64,000 nucleotides of DNA from Niebla homalea (Eukaryota; Ascomycota; Lecanoromycetes; Lecanorales; Ramalinaceae): contig JAHGAU010000018.1 of NCBI GenBank assembly GCA_019925105.1, positions 558,001-622,000 on the forward strand. The letters are read 5' to 3'. A program made the position numbers and the translations under genes. Below, one piece after another: positions 60,313 through 64,000 of the stretch (positions are counted from its first letter, which is position 1; each line of letters begins with the position of its first letter). The notes under the pieces are model-generated. The model worked only from the letters and a program-made list of their open reading frames with translations, searched no databases and had not been told where the DNA came from.

Positions 60313-63300
60313 TAAGAATATATTTAAATAAATAAATAAATAAACTTATAAAATATAAATCCGGTTTTAATAAAGAAAGAAAAAAATTTAAAATTATATT
60401 TTATATTTAATTATTTCTTTATATATAAAGTACTTTTAACGTTTTATATAAAGTTAATAAAAAGGATGTATAGTTTATGAAGAATCCCGCTATATATTTT
60501 TTTTTAAATAAATATAAAATATAAATATTAAATAGTAAAAGTTTATTTAAAGAATTTTTATTATTTTATATTTAATATTTTAAAGATTAAATAACTTTGA
60601 TTAATGTAAATATTATAAAAAATTCAAATTTTTTTTTTTTTACGGAACTTATAAATATTATTTTAAAAGCAATTTTAAGATTATAGCTTAAATTATTATT
60701 TTTTATATTAAAAAGAAAATACGATTTTATTAATTTTATTTTTTATTTAAATAATATTTTTAAAATCTGTATAATTCAAAATAAATAATTTATATTTTTA
60801 AGAAATTATTTCTTATTATAGATTTTATAATTAAATTAAAGTTATTATTTAATAAACTTAAAATTAATATCAATAAAATCAAAGCATTAAAAGAAAATTA
60901 TAAAATTAATAACCGCATATAGATTAAATTTAAGAAATATAAAAAGATTTTTAATTAACCGGTATTATAAAGTATAAGTAACGTTTAAAGATTATTAAGG
61001 ATAATTAATATTACTAAAAAAGAAATTAAAGGATTTATTAAATGAATACGTTTATTTACCCGTTTAATTAATAATATTAATTAAAAATAAAAGGAATCCG
61101 AGGATATATCCTTTTAATTTATATAAAATATAACCGTTAATTCGGGAACTTTCTTCAGTTAGGATTTAAAGTCCTTAATTTATATATATATAAATACTTC
61201 TGGATTTAACGTCGGCTATTAGATTACGTAGGTATAAAATAAAGTTACTATATTATTAATATATAATTTATATATAATAAATAAGATTAAACATAATTAC
61301 GATACTTATAAGCGTAAGCTATTAATAATTATCCGGTTTAAGAAAAATTCTTTTATATACTTAATATTAAGGATATTTTTCTATTTATATAAATTATAAA
61401 TTCATAGTTAAATTTATAAACGCGGATTATTATAAAGATATCTTTATAAAGTAGACCGTTAAATTAAGAAGACTATATGTTAAAATTGAACATATTAAAA
61501 AAAATTGAATAAAATAATAAACGGATTATTACGGGCGTTATTTAATAATACGGAATATATTTTTAATAAAATAATAAGAAAAATCGTTTTTAAATTAAAA
61601 ACCTATAAGAATAAAATAATATAGTTTTAAAAGAACGGTTGGCAAGGGAGCAGGCATGGAAGCCGCCAAAAGTGCAGATAGATAAGTGAGGCTATACAGG
61701 CCACATATATATATAATTAAGGGTGGAATTAGTTCATATATATATAACGGACGATAATAAGGATTAAATAGATAATTAAGTAACCTGTACCTTTTTTACT
61801 TATATAAGGGCTACGGCCCTTTTTTATTTATATACTTTGTTTTTACCTTTTTTCCTTTATTTATATTACTTATCTTTTTTAACGGTTTTAAGAAGGCTTC
61901 TATTTATTAATATATATTAAGGATATCGGTTTAATTATATAATTTTATTATATATAGCTTATCGTACCTTTTCCTTAATTAATTATAAAAAGAATAAAAA
62001 GATATTATAAAATGGTAATACCTTCATTATATGATTACGATTACTATATATATACGTATTATATGTAAGTAGCTATCGATTTATATATATTTATAAAGTA
62101 TTCTAATTATTACTTAATTATAAAGTAATTATTAATATTAAAAATATAAAAATATATAAATAATCCTTTCTTAATATATGTCCTTATTTAAATATTATTA
62201 CGGTATAAGTAATAAATACGGAATCTAGCCTATAAGGATTAATTTATATGTATCCGCGGAATATAAATATAACTTATAAATTAATTTTAATTATTAAAGC
62301 TAAAGAAAAATAAGGGTATTTAGCCGATATTTTATAAGCGCCCTTATTCGGATATCTTTACCCTTTAAGTAATAAATATAAGTTTAAGATTATTAAACCC
62401 TATTTATATAATTCTATATAATATTATTGAAATTAATTAATTAATTATTAATATTTTAAAATTAAAAAGCAAGGATATATAATAGCCGATTAATCTAAAA
62501 AAAATTTGGCAATCTTTTTATAAGAATAATTAAATTAAATTACTTAATAAAGGTCCGTATATATTATTAAAAGATTTAAATCTATATAAAGTCTATATAA
62601 AAGAAAGTATAAGTTATAAACTATTTTATACTTTATTCTTAAAATAATAAAAATTAAAGAAAATTTAAAAAAATATTAAGATATCCAATAAATATAAGAT
62701 AATTATTAAATAATTAATAATAAAAACGATTAAGTTCGAAATTCAAAGAAAATAATAAGCAACGTTAAATTTATTTAAAAAACTTTAAGTAACCAAATTA
62801 TTATAAACTATATAAGTTCCGTAATAAATATAAATAATTAACCTATATAAATATATAAGACTTTTTAACTTATTTTAAAGTGTTATATATATTCCTTAAG
62901 AACGTAAAATTAATCTTAAAGATTATTATATACCAAGTAAGTAATCTCTTTAAAACTTATAACTATTTTTAATATTTTAAATTAATATAAATTATATAAG
63001 TTTTATTAATAGTCTATAAGCGATTAAATTATATAAACGTATAAAACTCCTTAATTTATTTTGGAGTATTATATATATATATTTAAAGATATATAATTAA
63101 CTTTAAAGACTATTTTATCTTAAATAAGTAAATTTTAAGATTTATAATTTATTCTAAATAATTTAAATTATAAAATATAAAACCCTTTTAATATAATCGG
63201 AACGATTAAATATTTTAACGATAAAAGTAATAAATATAAATCCCTTAATAAAGTTTAAGTAATTATATATACTTTATAGAAAGATATATTTCTTATTAAA

Positions 63301-64000
63301 ACGTAAATTATAAAGCCTTAAATAAATCTGATTATAATTAAAGTTTGCACTATATATAAAGGTTTAAACTAATCTTTAAAATTCTTTAAAAATAACCGTA
63401 AACTATAAAAAGTACGCACAAATACCTTAATAAAACGTAGTAACCTTCCCCTTTAATTATAAATTTAGTAATAAAAACGAAAAACCAAGGAATAAAAAGA
63501 GTATAAAGAAGCAGAAAAATAATAATAAGCGAATCCTTTTAAGAAAATTAATAAATAAATCAAATATTAAGAAATAGATAAATTTATGAATTAATTCATA
63601 TATTTATTATTACTATTATTAACGACCCTTAAGGTTACTAATATATCGTTTATTCTAAATTAACGGTATCCTTATTAAAGGCTGTCCCGTATAAGTAAGT
63701 TAAAGATATTATAATAAGACCCTTTAACTTATTAAGGAATAAAAAAAATAGAATATTAAAATAATAATTATATCGTATATATCTTAGGAACATTAATAAC
63801 GACTTATAAGGTTACCAATATAAAACTTAACTTAAATTAATAATACTTTTACGGAGACTCTCCGTCCGGCATAGATAGCAATTATTAATAACTATAAATA
63901 ATAAAGTAAGAACACCATAATAATACCAATATATTAAACAGAGAAGAGATTTATAATAAAGTTAATTATATTATTACCACCTTAATAACCATAATATTAA
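60313..64000. other. AT-rich RIPped DNA, unclassified
   Basis: No LTR pair or readable Gypsy/LINE motif was found. A patch at about 61625-61710 keeps normal GC (GAACGGTTGGCAAGGGAGCA onward) and may be the preserved edge of another element. A Lys-rich stretch at about 63470-63540 (plus strand) could be the tail of a DNA-transposon protein, but I could not confirm this. Confidence 0.45.

Noticed and set aside
1..64000. CRISPR array, tRNA or rRNA genes
   Set aside because: No regularly spaced repeats, cloverleaf-compatible segments or rRNA-like conserved stretches were seen on reading both strands; short tRNAs could have been missed without a search tool.

Overview
The window looks like chromosomal DNA of a filamentous ascomycete whose repeats have been mutated by RIP (repeat-induced point mutation). 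Small spliceosomal introns (about 50-100 nt, GTRNGT donors, CTGAC/CTGAT branch sites), fungal gene families (Ulp1-like protease, FunK1-type kinase remnant, PD-(D/E)XK-like fungal protein) and a sharp two-part base composition support this. A dothideomycete is my best guess, but it is an inference. No rRNA, tRNA, CRISPR or prokaryotic operon was seen.

Layout. (1) 1-9.24 kb: AT-rich, RIP-degraded block with a minus-strand Ty3/Gypsy polymerase. (2) 9.24-19.0 kb: first GC-balanced island. It holds a truncated gene end, a small membrane-protein gene (minus), a multi-exon gene with one N-terminal membrane segment (plus), a decayed minus-strand locus that shares a C-terminal domain with it, and a Ulp1/C48-like protease gene (minus). 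(3) 19.1-29.88 kb: AT-rich block dominated by a complete Ty3/Gypsy element (19673-28674; 174-bp LTRs; TTTTT duplication), followed by an LTR of a different family. (4) 29.88-38.77 kb: second island. It holds decayed coiled-coil and zinc-knuckle relics, an intact gene for a repeat-rich Glu/Lys/Thr protein, a decayed membrane-type locus, a FunK1-type kinase N-terminal pseudogene and a clean three-exon gene for a PD-(D/E)XK-like protein (578 aa). (5) 38.77-64 kb: AT-rich block with a Tad1-like LINE (plus), a non-RIPped GC-rich foldback element, a plus-strand Ty3/Gypsy element (46182-58901; 156-bp LTRs; ATAAA duplication) interrupted by a second, minus-strand Ty3/Gypsy element (47663-54924; 216-bp LTRs; ACTTC duplication), a 5'-truncated LINE 3' end, and unclassified RIPped DNA.

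How it works together. The islands carry lineage-type or fast-evolving genes, several of them broken, between mutated transposon blocks. This is the classic arrangement of AT-isochore compartments. The most striking sequence-level pattern is that in all three full-length LTR elements the outer ends of the LTRs keep their G and C, while the inner ends and the interiors are saturated with C-to-T/G-to-A changes.

Limits: exon models were built by eye from splice signals and reading frame. The models at 37448-35600 (minus) and exon 1 at 10877-10560 (minus) are firm; others are flagged as uncertain. AT-rich blocks were classified only where ancestral protein motifs, LTRs or inverted repeats could be read through the mutations.
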